The notes: generated by a model not told the origin, from the letters alone. A stretch of 30,931 nucleotides of DNA from JBFHES01 sp041584015 (GCA_041584015.1 JBFHES010000022.1:1-30931), one strand, 5' to 3'. Counted from the first letter of the stretch, positions 8,070-17,259 are shown. Program-made: numbers and translations.

Positions 8070-9965
8070 ATGAAACAGCCCTATACCAGCATTATTTTAG
8101 CTTGCATTGTACTATTTAGCGCCTGCAAAGCAGAACTTGAAACAACCGACTTAGCTCAACTATCCATTATTCCATTGCCCCTGCAGATAGAAGCGGGCGA
8201 AGGTGTTTATCAATTAAAGCCAGTTAACAACATTTACTTTGATAAAAGAAATACGGAAACTGAACGGGTAGTCAATTATCTAATAAATCGTTTGGATAGC
8301 GCTTATGTGAATATTAGCCTTAAGAAAAACAATCTAACACAATCATCAGCAGGTATTCATTTGTTAATACATGAAATCCCCGATTCATCCTTGTCGGATG
8401 AAGGCTATTTATTAGTAATTAATACAGAACGAATAGAGCTGAAGGCCAACACCGCCAATGGACTTTTTTATGGAGTGCAAAGCCTTTTGCAGCTCATGCC
8501 TGAAACGGCGTTTGGAAATAAAATGATTGCAGCCGAAATAAGCATTCCTTCCGTTTCAATAAAAGATGTGCCTCGCTACCCATACCGGGGCATGCATCTT
8601 GATCCTTGCCGACACTTTATTTCTGTAGACTTCACTAAAAAGTACATAGACTATCTGGCTTATCATAAAATGAATGTGCTGCACTGGCACCTAACAGAAG
8701 ATCAGGGATGGCGCATCGAAATTAAGAAATATCCAAAACTGACTACCATTGGCTCAAAGCGTAGCGAAACAGTTTCAGGCTTGCAATACTATGATGAATC
8801 AAAAAACAGCTATGATGGAATTCCGCATGAAGGTTTTTATTCACAAGAAGAAATTAAAGAAATTGTAGCCTATGCCGCTGATCGTTTTATTCAAATAATT
8901 CCGGAGATTGAAATGCCGGGACACTCAAGAGCCGCACTTGCCTCCTATCCTAATTTAGGATGTACAGGAGGACCATACGAAGTGTTAACTAAATGGGGTG
9001 TGGAAGATGATGTATTTTGTGCAGGGAACGATGAAACGTTTTCATTTTTAAAAGATGTGATTGATGAAGTCATCGAGCTATTTCCATCCGAATACATTCA
9101 CATTGGTGGTGACGAATGCCCAAAATCGGTTTGGGAAGCATGCGACAAATGTCAGAAGCGCATAAAAGATGAAAGCCTTAAAGATGAATTTGAGCTACAG
9201 AGCTATTTTATTCATCGTATGGAAGAATACATAAACAGCAAAGGCAAAACGATTATTGGCTGGTCGGAAATTATGGAAGGAGGAATTGCTCCAAATGCGG
9301 TTCTTGAATCGTGGCTTGGAGTAAAGGGCGGCGTTGAAGTGGCTAAACAAAAACATAAAGTAATCATGTCGCCGTATTCCCATTTATATTTAGATGGAAT
9401 AAATGTGGAACCTAAGTATAAGGACATGGAGCCACTCGGACAACGCTACTGCTGGACTACAACTGAGAAAATCTATTCCTTCGAACCTACACCCGATACC
9501 ATACCGGAAATGTATCACCCATATTTTATTGGCGCAGAAGGTACCATGTGGACCGAATACATTGCAACAGACGAACATATTGAATACATGCTGCTACCCA
9601 GGTTAAGTGCGTTAAGCGAAATTTGCTGGACTAATAATCATCTTAAAGATTACGTAAACTTTAAGCATCGCTTAAACAGCCAACTCTTAAGGTACACTGC
9701 CATGGAGGCAAATTACAGAATTCCTCATCCAGAGGGTTTACAAGACGCCATGATGGTTTCAATGGGAGATTCTATTCAAATTATTAACCCTACCAACATT
9801 ACCCAAATTAGGTACACCTGCGATGGATCCGAGCCGAATAAAGATTCGGAGATTTACAAAACAGCCATTGCAGCTGATTCGTCGTTTACCTTGAAGGCCC
9901 GTTGTTATGTAAATACCGGCAGAGCCAGTAGCACCTTTACAGCTACTATTATTCCCAACAACTAA
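8070..9965 (+). CDS. GH20 beta-N-acetylhexosaminidase lipoprotein
   Basis: Predicted to remove terminal N-acetylglucosamine or N-acetylgalactosamine from glycans, chitooligomers or wall fragments by substrate-assisted catalysis. Residues 1-19 are a lipoprotein signal with lipobox FSAC (Cys19). A GH20 N-terminal alpha/beta domain follows (about 30-165), then the TIM barrel: YPYRGMHLDPCRHF, NVLHWHLTEDQGWR, IPEIEMPGHSRAAL and the catalytic HIGGDE with D348-E349. Residues about 555-631 resemble the C-terminal beta-sandwich of chitobiases (RYTCDGSEP). The gene is on its own strand, closed by a bidirectional terminator. It sits near a lytic transglycosylase and the hydroxyproline genes, but shared function is only inference. 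The family is certain; the natural substrate is not. Confidence 0.96.
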   Translation: MKQPYTSIILACIVLFSACKAELETTDLAQLSIIPLPLQIEAGEGVYQLKPVNNIYFDKRNTETERVVNYLINRLDSAYVNISLKKNNLTQSSAGIHLLIHEIPDSSLSDEGYLLVINTERIELKANTANGLFYGVQSLLQLMPETAFGNKMIAAEISIPSVSIKDVPRYPYRGMHLDPCRHFISVDFTKKYIDYLAYHKMNVLHWHLTEDQGWRIEIKKYPKLTTIGSKRSETVSGLQYYDESKNSYDGIPHEGFYSQEEIKEIVAYAADRFIQIIPEIEMPGHSRAALASYPNLGCTGGPYEVLTKWGVEDDVFCAGNDETFSFLKDVIDEVIELFPSEYIHIGGDECPKSVWEACDKCQKRIKDESLKDEFELQSYFIHRMEEYINSKGKTIIGWSEIMEGGIAPNAVLESWLGVKGGVEVAKQKHKVIMSPYSHLYLDGINVEPKYKDMEPLGQRYCWTTTEKIYSFEPTPDTIPEMYHPYFIGAEGTMWTEYIATDEHIEYMLLPRLSALSEICWTNNHLKDYVNFKHRLNSQLLRYTAMEANYRIPHPEGLQDAMMVSMGDSIQIINPTNITQIRYTCDGSEPNKDSEIYKTAIAADSSFTLKARCYVNTGRASSTFTATIIPNN

Positions 9966-9978
9966 AGTTTATCACAAA

Positions 9979-10011
9979 AAAAATGAGAAGTCAAATTGAC
10001 TTCTCATTTTA
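9979..10011. terminator. bidirectional terminator between GH20 and small lipoprotein genes
   Basis: A 13-bp perfect stem (9980-9992 with 9998-10010) with a 5-nt loop, flanked by A-tracts and T-tracts on both sides. It can end transcription of the plus-strand hexosaminidase and, with a run of eight T, of the minus-strand lipoprotein gene. Confidence 0.85.
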
Positions 10012-10029
10012 TATTCTTTTGAGTAATGA

Positions 10030-10254
10030 TTACTCACACTTGTATTCTACAGAGAATTCAATACCACCGATGTTTTCAGTTACAGTTTTTCCGTCAACTG
10101 CGTCTAACTCATCATCACATAGTTCACCAACTTCAACAGTCTGTGATCCTAAACCTTCAATTTCGTAAGTGTATTCGCAAGTTTTACAATCTTTACATGA
10201 ACTGAAACCTACAACAAATGCTACTGCTAAAATAGGGAATAATACTTTTTTCAT
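10030..10254 (-). CDS. small secreted lipoprotein, function unknown
   Basis: A 74-residue protein with a clear lipoprotein signal: MKK, a hydrophobic core, then lipobox FSSC with Cys20. Immediately after the lipidated Cys comes a cluster CKDCKTC (Cys20, 23, 26), with two more Cys at about 46 and 73. The mature part is acidic (ELCDDELDAVD) and predicted beta-rich, so two disulfides or a metal site are possible. It has its own terminator, in common with the convergent hexosaminidase gene. I do not recognise the family; small lipoproteins of this kind are common in the phylum. Confidence 0.8.
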   Translation of the reverse strand: MKKVLFPILAVAFVVGFSSCKDCKTCEYTYEIEGLGSQTVEVGELCDDELDAVDGKTVTENIGGIEFSVEYKCE

Positions 10255-10420
10255 AATAAACTGATTATTTATTGTTAGTAATAATTAACAGTGGCAATAT
10301 AGTAAAACTGAAAAAACTGTTAAAAAAACACATCCTGCTAAACAACATATTTTATTCTGTCGGCAATTGGCAACCCAGCTAAGTACACCAACATGCAGCA
10401 TAGCAAATTAGTATGCATAC

Positions 10421-11359
10421 TTATTTCTGGTCGACTTTACGATAACCTTCGAGGGGTATATTGATATAATAAACCGTTCTGGATTTATTGGTCATAAAAT
10501 GGTTTCGTAACCATGGATTAAAATGCTTGAGTTCTTTGTAATTAATCCCGAACTCAGCAGCAAAATCAGCAAAATGACTTACGGCCGTGTCCACCCTAAC
10601 TTGTTTGGTTGGTATTAACTCGTACAAATCTTCCACGCGATAATGAAAACCGTACTGTTCTGGTGCTTCTACAATTTGCTTGATGGCTAATAATCGAAAT
10701 ACATAGCGAGCAGTCTCCGAATTTAGCAACACATCGTAATAGTTATCCGCTTTTTGACGCTCCAACTCCTTTGATAAGCGTGAGCGCCCCATGTTATAAC
10801 TAGCAGCAGCTAATGTCCAGCTCCCATATTTCTCGTACGATTCCTTTAAGAAAGCACATGCAGCTCTAGTCGATTTCTCCAGATGATAACGCTCGTCGAT
10901 CTGATCGTTTACCTCTAAACCATAATCGCGCGCTGTACCTTTTAGAAACTGCCAATACCCAACTGCCTTTGCAGGCGAAGTAACATTGGCATATCCACTC
11001 TCTACAAATGGTAAATACTTGAAATCCTCTGGCACGCCCAACTCTTTAAGAATAGGTTCAACAACAGGTAAAAAGCGTGGAGCTTTTTTAAGGAACAATA
11101 ATGTCTGCGATTGAAAATACGTATTTACTAAAATCTCACGATCAAGCGATTCACGCACATCAAATTCCTTCAATGGTACATCTTCACCGGCAAAACTCAT
11201 CTTATCCGGCAAATCAACCGCATAAATAGAATAGTTCTTTTTAAAGTCGTACAGATAAGGGCTTTCCTCTTTGTCTGTTGTGGTAGATAAAATAAATATC
11301 TGTGAGATTACTAAAATTGCAATTGCTCCGAATATATAAAATAGGCTTTTTTTACTCAT
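10421..11359 (-). CDS. membrane-anchored lytic transglycosylase (SLT/MltD-like catalytic domain)
   Basis: Cleaves the MurNAc-GlcNAc bond of peptidoglycan with formation of a 1,6-anhydro end. The N-terminus (MSKKS, then a hydrophobic stretch FYIFGAIAILVISQIFIL) is a signal anchor. The SLT domain covers about residues 90-240: FKYLPFVESGY with probable catalytic Glu120, then SPAKAVGYWQFLKGTARDYGL, and AAASYNMG. No LysM domain is present, unlike E. coli MltD. An in-frame ATG upstream at 11395 would add 12 residues. I prefer 11359 because MSKK directly precedes the anchor and a GGAAGGA stretch lies a few bases upstream, acting as a ribosome-binding site. It follows hypD on the same strand after 175 bases without an obvious terminator. 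Confidence 0.9.
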   Translation of the reverse strand: MSKKSLFYIFGAIAILVISQIFILSTTTDKEESPYLYDFKKNYSIYAVDLPDKMSFAGEDVPLKEFDVRESLDREILVNTYFQSQTLLFLKKAPRFLPVVEPILKELGVPEDFKYLPFVESGYANVTSPAKAVGYWQFLKGTARDYGLEVNDQIDERYHLEKSTRAACAFLKESYEKYGSWTLAAASYNMGRSRLSKELERQKADNYYDVLLNSETARYVFRLLAIKQIVEAPEQYGFHYRVEDLYELIPTKQVRVDTAVSHFADFAAEFGINYKELKHFNPWLRNHFMTNKSRTVYYINIPLEGYRKVDQK

Positions 11360-11534
11360 AACATTGTATCCTTCCCTGCAGGTCAACTTTCCCATAATGT
11401 TTCTTCATGATTTCATTGCCAAGCAAATAATCATGGTATCCATTTATTAATAAATAACTTCGATTCTAATGCAAACCGATCCGTTTTAAGAACTGCGAAA
11501 ATAAAGATTTGTTTTGTCGAGATCAAATAAAGAA

Positions 11535-13898
11535 TTAATAATCTTTATGTTCTGTTCTGGCAATGATTTCGTTTTGCAGGTCCATGCCTAGATCATTGAA
11601 ATAATCACTATAACCAGCCACTCGAACAATCAAATCCTGGTATTTATGTGGTTGCTTTTGAGCTGCACGAAGCGTTGCTGCAGAAACCACATTAAACTGA
11701 ATATGATGCCCCATTCTTTTAAAATAGGTGCGCACCAATGAACCCAGTTTACTAATACTTTCTTCTGAATTAAAAAAGTCTGGTGTAAATTTCTGATTCA
11801 ATAAAGTACCGCCCGTTTTTAAATGATCAAATTTTGAAGCCGACTTCAGCACAGCTGTTGGTCCTTTCACGTCTCTACCTTGCACAGGCGAAATACCTTC
11901 AGACAAAGGTTCTCCGGCCAAACGTCCATCTGGTGTTGCGCCAATTACACTACCAAAATAAACGTGGCTTGTGGTGGGCAACATATTAATCCGAAACCTG
12001 CCACCAAGAGTCGTCGGACGATTATTTACCGCCTTATAAAAAAGTTCAAATACACTTACCGCGTGCAGATCGGCCACATCATTGTCATTGCCATACTTTG
12101 GCGTATCATAAATCAAGCGAAAGCGAAAATCCGAGTGGTTTACAAAATTCTCATCTAACGCATTTACAAAATCACTTAGCGAGATATTTCCCTTATCGTA
12201 AACATGATGCTTCAATGCAGTTAAACTATCACAAACAGAACCTAAGCCCACACCTTGAATATAGCTTGTGTTATATCTGGCACCTCCACAGTTATAATCC
12301 GTTCCATTCGCCACACAATCATCAATTATAAGTGACAAAAATGGTGCGGGCAGATGCCTGGCAAAAAGCTGCTCAATTATGTTGTTGCCCTTTATTTTAA
12401 TATCAACAAAATGATTTACTTGTTTTTCGAAAGCGATCATCAAATCCTCAAACGTCTTAAAGCTTTCGACTAAGCCAGTTTGCAATCCAATTTGCTTTTG
12501 CGTGCGCTGATCATAGCCATTGTGCAAGGTCAGCTCTAATATTTTAGTAAGATTAAAGTAGCCGGTAAGGATGTATCGCTCAGTTCCGAACGCTCCGGTT
12601 TCAACACAACCGCTGGCGCCTCCATTTCTTGCATCAACCAGTTTCTTGCCCTGATTTAGCAATTCCTGAATAATCGCATCGGTGTTAAAAATGGATGGCT
12701 GGCCAAAACCTGTTTTTGTAATAGTTATTGCTCTGTGAATAAAATCATCAGGATTGTACTTGCTTACTTGCACCATGGAGCTAGGCTGGAGGAGACGCAT
12801 CTCCTCAATAACATCGAGGATGATAAAGGAAAGTTCATTTACGGCATCATTTCCATCGGGAGTTAAACCACCCAAATTTATCAGAGCAAAATCAGTGTAG
12901 GTATTACTTTCGTTTGCTGTAACTCCAACTTTGGACGGCGCCGGGTGATTGTTGAATTTCACCCAAAAGCATTGCAACAACTCTATGGCCTTCTCCTTAG
13001 TTAATGTGCCATCGGCTATGCCTTGCTGATAAAAAGGCAGTAAATGCTGATCCAACCTACCGGGATTAAAACTATCCCAAGGGTTAAGCTCAGTTATTAC
13101 ACCCAGATGAACAAACCAATAATACTGTAGTGCCTCGTAAAAAGTATCAGGTTTATGGGCCGGAACCTTTCTACACAACTTAGCCAAGGTCGATAGTTCA
13201 TTTTTCCTATGCGCATCAGCTGTATCATTTGCCAGCAGATCTAGTTCATAGGCATATCTGGCGGCAAAATCGATTATTGTCTGAGCGGCTATCTTCATAG
13301 CCTGCAACTCTTCCTTTTTATCTGAAGCCTGTGCATCAGTTAAAAAATCAAGCTGTGAAAGAGCAGACTCTGTATCAAGTATAATATCGAGCATTCCTTT
13401 GCCATAGATTTTATTTCCTGCCACCGTATGACCAGGTGCACGCTGCTCCTGAAACTCAGTAAACACTCCAGCCTCATATGAATCGATCCACGGCCTGTCC
13501 ATGCGCTTCATAATCCGATCACGATTACTCTTGCCATACCAAAACGGGATGATCTCTTTTTCAAATGCTGCATAAGTTTCCTCATCAACCTTAAAGGATA
13601 CTTTTTCGCGTTGATTCAATATGCGTAAATCTTCCAGTGTATGCAGACTAACCTCGGGGTATGTAGGCGTAGCCTTTGGAGCAGGGCCACGCTCCCCAAC
13701 AATTAATTCATCATCGTTTATGCAAATTGACTTATTAAGCATAAGAAATCTGAATGCTTTAGCACGTTGCACCGCTACCGAATCATCAGCCTCCAGATGG
13801 TGCTGATAAAAATCTGTAATCAACAATGCACGCTCAGCCGATATACAATTAACTGCATTTAAGCTCTGTTCTCTTAACTTTCTTACCCGTTCATTCAT
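11535..13898 (-). CDS. hypD: trans-4-hydroxy-L-proline dehydratase (glycyl radical enzyme)
   Basis: Converts trans-4-hydroxy-L-proline to (S)-1-pyrroline-5-carboxylate and water; reduction by P5C reductase then gives proline. It belongs to the pyruvate formate-lyase superfamily. The active-site loop is SGCVETGAFG (Cys431, Glu433) and the glycyl-radical motif is RVAGYSDYF (Gly762). The Cys-to-Gly distance of 331 residues equals that of characterised C. difficile HypD (C434/G765, from memory), and the CVET loop separates it from glycerol dehydratase, choline lyase and PFL. The length of 787 residues fits. It is preceded by its activase with a 21-base gap, one operon. Gly-radical enzymes are destroyed by oxygen, so activity implies anoxic conditions. 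Another hydroxyproline-type GRE is the main alternative. Confidence 0.9.
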   Translation of the reverse strand: MNERVRKLREQSLNAVNCISAERALLITDFYQHHLEADDSVAVQRAKAFRFLMLNKSICINDDELIVGERGPAPKATPTYPEVSLHTLEDLRILNQREKVSFKVDEETYAAFEKEIIPFWYGKSNRDRIMKRMDRPWIDSYEAGVFTEFQEQRAPGHTVAGNKIYGKGMLDIILDTESALSQLDFLTDAQASDKKEELQAMKIAAQTIIDFAARYAYELDLLANDTADAHRKNELSTLAKLCRKVPAHKPDTFYEALQYYWFVHLGVITELNPWDSFNPGRLDQHLLPFYQQGIADGTLTKEKAIELLQCFWVKFNNHPAPSKVGVTANESNTYTDFALINLGGLTPDGNDAVNELSFIILDVIEEMRLLQPSSMVQVSKYNPDDFIHRAITITKTGFGQPSIFNTDAIIQELLNQGKKLVDARNGGASGCVETGAFGTERYILTGYFNLTKILELTLHNGYDQRTQKQIGLQTGLVESFKTFEDLMIAFEKQVNHFVDIKIKGNNIIEQLFARHLPAPFLSLIIDDCVANGTDYNCGGARYNTSYIQGVGLGSVCDSLTALKHHVYDKGNISLSDFVNALDENFVNHSDFRFRLIYDTPKYGNDNDVADLHAVSVFELFYKAVNNRPTTLGGRFRINMLPTTSHVYFGSVIGATPDGRLAGEPLSEGISPVQGRDVKGPTAVLKSASKFDHLKTGGTLLNQKFTPDFFNSEESISKLGSLVRTYFKRMGHHIQFNVVSAATLRAAQKQPHKYQDLIVRVAGYSDYFNDLGMDLQNEIIARTEHKDY

Positions 13899-13919
13899 GA
13901 TCTTGATTTAGCCTTTAAG

Positions 13920-14711
13920 CTATCCTCCAATTTTTACATGCAATTTTTCGCTTTCAAGAAGCTGCTTAAGTTCCAGCACGTACTCTGCAGACGGTTCAAG
14001 TATTTTTTTAGCTTTCTCAGCAATATTAAAGCGCTCATACTTTCCACGTCCTGTTTTATGATAGGGAAGCAAATTCAGTTCTTTAATTCTTAATTCCGCC
14101 AATAATTGTTTCATGGCAGTCAGGTCTTCAATAGAATCATTCCACTCAGGAACAACCGGGAAACGAATAATTACATGCTTTCCTTCATCACTGAGTAGCT
14201 GAAGATTCTTCATGATAAGGTCATTGTCAACTCCCGTTAAATTAAGATGTGCCTCTCTATTCATGTGCTTAATATCAAACAGAAATAAATCTACATATGG
14301 CATCAATGCTTTCAATTTATCTGAGGCCGTATAACCTGTTGTATCTATGGCTGTATGAATACCTTTAGCTTTGCACGCTTTAATAATTTCTAATAAAAAA
14401 GCATGTTGCAAAAGTGGTTCGCCGCCGCTAAAAGTTACTCCGCCATTTGATTCATCATAAAACTCTTCATCCTGCAGCACCTCCATAAGAAGCTTATCTA
14501 TGCTGATTTTATAACCAACCTGCTCAGTTTTACAGAAGCGCTTGTTATCTACAATAATTTCCTTATCGTACGATTCCACCTCAGCTTTCCGGCTTTCCGG
14601 GTTATGGCACCAAAAGCAATTAAGTGGGCATCCTTTAAAAAATACTGTAGTCCTTATTCCCGGACCATCATGAACTGCAAAGCGTTTGATATCAAAGATC
14701 AATCCTTCCAT
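13920..14711 (-). CDS. hypE: glycyl-radical-enzyme activase (radical SAM), HypE-type
   Basis: Generates the glycyl radical on HypD by reductive cleavage of S-adenosylmethionine. Residues C28, C32 and C35 (GCPLNCFWC) bind the SAM [4Fe-4S] cluster. The N-terminal FAVHDGPGIRTTVF and the SGGEP motif near residue 97 are typical of activases. At 263 residues it is shorter than most activases of non-PFL glycyl radical enzymes. The ferredoxin-like insert with two extra clusters is reduced to about 40 residues with a single Cys (C60), so it resembles PFL activase in layout. Its position directly upstream of hypD assigns the partner. Confidence 0.88.
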   Translation of the reverse strand: MEGLIFDIKRFAVHDGPGIRTTVFFKGCPLNCFWCHNPESRKAEVESYDKEIIVDNKRFCKTEQVGYKISIDKLLMEVLQDEEFYDESNGGVTFSGGEPLLQHAFLLEIIKACKAKGIHTAIDTTGYTASDKLKALMPYVDLFLFDIKHMNREAHLNLTGVDNDLIMKNLQLLSDEGKHVIIRFPVVPEWNDSIEDLTAMKQLLAELRIKELNLLPYHKTGRGKYERFNIAEKAKKILEPSAEYVLELKQLLESEKLHVKIGG

Positions 14712-15058
14712 ATTTGAAAAATGTAATAAAATAAAAAATATGATGACAACTTATGGGGGAAGGTTATCAGCAAATCCAGCACTCATACAATCCTTTGCCA
14801 AGATGATGAAAGTGATTGATATGGGCTTTGCTTATTTGCATGGGTTAAATATAAAATATTTTTCAATAAAATTGATAGTGAGTTTCACTGAATACCTCTC
14901 AGCTATTGCCATCAAGCGGGATTGAAATAGCATCATAACTGCTATGGATTTGGCTCGATTGCTTAAAACAAGAAATCCCGATGGCTTACCATCGGGATTT
15001 TCATGATCTCTTAACAAGTAAGAGGTATATATAATTTACTTTTATGGTGTATGATGAT
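14712..15058. other. intergenic region between hypE and groEL
   Basis: These 347 bases hold no convincing gene. The groEL end carries the terminator described separately. The remainder is the hypE upstream region and is AT-rich. I searched for a TAnnTTTG box on the minus strand and found none, so the hypE promoter stays undefined. Short open frames here (such as 14686-14925 plus) lack recognisable protein character. Confidence 0.6.
14973..15000 (-). terminator. intrinsic terminator after groEL
   Basis: A perfect 12-bp GC-containing stem (14973-14984 with 14989-15000) with loop TAAG, followed on the minus strand by CTTGTTTT. It lies about 60 bases past the groEL stop codon. Confidence 0.85.
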
Positions 15059-16702
15059 TTACATCATGCCACCCATACCGCCCATACCTGGAGCACCGCC
15101 CATTGGTGGCATTGGAGGTAAGTCTTCTTTTTCATCAACAAGAATACATTCGGTAGTTAATAACATACCACCAATTGAAGCTGCATTGATAAGAGCTACA
15201 CGTGATACTTTAGTTGGATCGATAACACCAGCACGTAATAAGTTCTCATATTTGTTAGTGCGCGCATTGTACCCCATGGCACCTTTGCTTTCTTTTACTT
15301 TCTGAGCGATAACAGCGCCGTCTAATCCTGCGTTCTCAGCAATCTGACGTAATGGTTCCTCTAAAGCTCTGCGAATAATAGCAATACCTGTATTCTCATC
15401 AGCATTAACACCAGTTAATTTATCAAGAGATTTGATAGCACGGATGTAAGCAACACCACCACCAGGAATAATTCCTTCTTCGATAGCTGCACGAGTTGCA
15501 CTTAATGCGTCATCAACACGGTCTTTCTTCTCTTTCATCTCAACCTCAGTTGCAGCACCAATGTAGATTACAGCAACACCACCGGCTAACTTAGCTAAAC
15601 GCTCTTGCAGTTTTTCTTTGTCGTAATCCGAAGTAGTTGTTTCAATCTGAGCCTTAATCTGTGCTACGCGAGCATCAATCAATTCTTTTTGTCCAGCACC
15701 ATTAACAACTGTAGTATTGTCCTTATCTATTACAACTTTCTCTGATGTACCTAACATGTCAAGCGTTGCGCCTTCTAACTTCATACCTTTCTCTTCAGAG
15801 ATAACAGTACCACCAGTAAGAATAGCGATATCTTCCAACATCTCTTTTCTTCTGTCGCCGAAACCTGGAGCTTTAACAGCAGCAATCTTTAACGATCCAC
15901 GTAAACGGTTTACAACTAAAGTAGCCAAAGCTTCACCATCCACATCTTCTGCAATTATCATTAATGGACGTCCACTCTGAGCAGCTGGCTCAAGTACAGG
16001 AAGAAGATCTTTCATTGTAGAAATCTTCTTGTCGTATAATAAAATGTATGGATTCTCAAGAACCGCTTCCATTTTCTCAGTATCAGTTACAAAATACGGA
16101 GACATATAACCACGGTCGAACTGCATACCTTCAACAACCTCAACAGATGTATCAGTACCTTTTGCTTCCTCCACAGTAATTACACCTTCTTTCTTAACAC
16201 GATCCATTGCTTCGGCAATCAGCTTACCGATAGTTGCATCGTTGTTAGCAGAGATAGATGCTACCTGCTCAATCTTACCATTGTCGTCGCCAATTTCTTT
16301 TGACTGTGAACGAAGACTATCAATAACTTTAAGAACAGCTTTGTCGATACCACGCTTAAGATCCATTGGATTTGCACCGGCAGTAACGTTTTTTAAACCA
16401 ACATTAACAATTGACTGAGCTAACACGGTTGCAGTTGTTGTTCCATCACCGGCATCATCGCCGGTTTTTGAAGCAACTTCCTTTACCATTTGAGCACCCA
16501 TGTTCTCAAAAATATCGGTTAAGTCGATTTCCTTTGCTACAGTTACACCATCTTTAGTTACCTGTGGTGCACCAAATTTTTTATCAATAACAACATTGCG
16601 ACCTTTTGGTCCTAAAGTTACCTTTACAGCATTTGCTAATTGATCAACACCGCTCTTTAATAAATCGCGTGCTTCTATATTGAATTTAATTTCTTTTGCC
16701 AT
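15059..16702 (-). CDS. groL: chaperonin GroEL (60 kDa, Hsp60)
   Basis: The ATP-driven protein-folding double ring that works with the GroES lid. Visible hallmarks are VTLGPKGRNVVIDKKFGAP, the nucleotide-binding GDGTTTATVLA, the apical-domain LEDIAILTGG and the equatorial IIPGGGVAYIRA. The C-terminus is a Gly/Met-rich tail ending GMGGMGGMM, typical of the cavity-facing repeat. The length of 547 residues is standard. It lies 32 bases after groES in one transcript and is closed by the terminator at 14973-15000. Confidence 0.99.
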   Translation of the reverse strand: MAKEIKFNIEARDLLKSGVDQLANAVKVTLGPKGRNVVIDKKFGAPQVTKDGVTVAKEIDLTDIFENMGAQMVKEVASKTGDDAGDGTTTATVLAQSIVNVGLKNVTAGANPMDLKRGIDKAVLKVIDSLRSQSKEIGDDNGKIEQVASISANNDATIGKLIAEAMDRVKKEGVITVEEAKGTDTSVEVVEGMQFDRGYMSPYFVTDTEKMEAVLENPYILLYDKKISTMKDLLPVLEPAAQSGRPLMIIAEDVDGEALATLVVNRLRGSLKIAAVKAPGFGDRRKEMLEDIAILTGGTVISEEKGMKLEGATLDMLGTSEKVVIDKDNTTVVNGAGQKELIDARVAQIKAQIETTTSDYDKEKLQERLAKLAGGVAVIYIGAATEVEMKEKKDRVDDALSATRAAIEEGIIPGGGVAYIRAIKSLDKLTGVNADENTGIAIIRRALEEPLRQIAENAGLDGAVIAQKVKESKGAMGYNARTNKYENLLRAGVIDPTKVSRVALINAASIGGMLLTTECILVDEKEDLPPMPPMGGAPGMGGMGGMM

Positions 16703-16734
16703 TACTTTAATTTTTTTAAAATTCTGAAGATTAA

Positions 16735-17013
16735 TTAAACGATTGCTAAAATTTCACTTTGATTCATGATTAAGTACTCAGCACCTTCGTAATTCAACTC
16801 AGTTCCGCCATACTTACCATAAATAACAGTATCGCCAACCTTTACTTCCATCGGCTCATCTTTCGATCCGTTTCCACATGCTACAACTTTTCCTCTTTGT
16901 GGTTTTTCTTTCGCTGAGTCAGGAATAATAATACCTGATGCAGTTTTTAATTCAGCTTCAACTGGTTCAATAAGAACTCTTGCTCCTAATGGTCTAATTT
17001 TAACTTCTGACAT
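16735..17013 (-). CDS. groS: co-chaperonin GroES
   Basis: The heptameric lid of the GroEL cage. The start is the ATG at 17013 (92 residues, MSEVKIRPLGARVLIEP), the normal family start; an in-frame TTG at 17043 would add ten residues of no conserved character. The mobile loop region (ELKTASGIIIPDSAKEKPQ) and the GDTVIYGKYGGTE core are intact. No CIRCE element precedes it. A candidate promoter and TTTGTCAG boxes lie upstream and are described separately. Confidence 0.98.
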   Translation of the reverse strand: MSEVKIRPLGARVLIEPVEAELKTASGIIIPDSAKEKPQRGKVVACGNGSKDEPMEVKVGDTVIYGKYGGTELNYEGAEYLIMNQSEILAIV

Positions 17014-17075
17014 TTTATTTATTTTTTGAATTTGTATTTTCAATTTAACGATCTGCCACTTTTCATATTTTGTGC

Positions 17076-17105
17076 CAAATGTGTATTCATGATCAAACTG
17101 ACAAA
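17076..17105 (-). promoter_or_regulatory. candidate promoter of groES-groEL
   Basis: Minus strand: TTTG (17102-17105), 18 nt, then CACATTTG (17076-17083), one base away from TAnnTTTG. It gives a leader of about 55 nt before the groES ATG. The -33 TTTG is itself the start of one of the TTTGTCAG boxes of this region. Confidence 0.45.
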
Positions 17106-17156
17106 TTGTAAATTAATCCCTGACAAATCTGCAAGTATGCTTCTCATCGTGTCAGG
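17098..17156. promoter_or_regulatory. TTTGTCAG direct repeats and CCTGACA/TGTCAGG dyad upstream of groES
   Basis: On the plus strand CTGACAAAT occurs at 17098-17106 and again at 17120-17128, exactly 22 bases apart (two helical turns). CCTGACA (17119-17125) is mirrored by TGTCAGG (17150-17156). Three like half-sites in 60 bases next to the groE promoter suggest a regulator site that stands in for CIRCE. The protein that binds it is unknown. Confidence 0.4.
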
Positions 17157-17232
17157 TTTTTAAATTACGATATGTAGAATTTATTAGTTAGCAGAAAGAA
17201 TTACGAATTTGAAATAAAATAGAGGCACAAAA

Positions 17233-17259
17233 AAATGCCAGCAATAATTGCTGGCATTT
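17233..17259 (-). terminator. intrinsic terminator after secG
   Basis: A perfect 12-bp stem (17233-17244 with 17248-17259) around a 3-nt loop. On the minus strand it is followed by a run of T. It separates the regulator-lptE-TPR-secG operon from groES-groEL. Confidence 0.9.

Noticed and set aside
10411..10420. Palindrome GTATGCATAC at the end of the transglycosylase gene
   Set aside because: Ten bases, no loop or T-run, could be chance.
14686..15017. Short open frames in the hypE-groEL gap on both strands
   Set aside because: One overlaps the hypE start and the other runs through the groEL terminator; neither has protein-like composition.
17044..17232. CIRCE or sigma54 promoter upstream of groES
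   Set aside because: No TTAGCACTC-N9-GAGTGCTAA. A TTTGGCAC is present, but no TTGC lies at the required distance.
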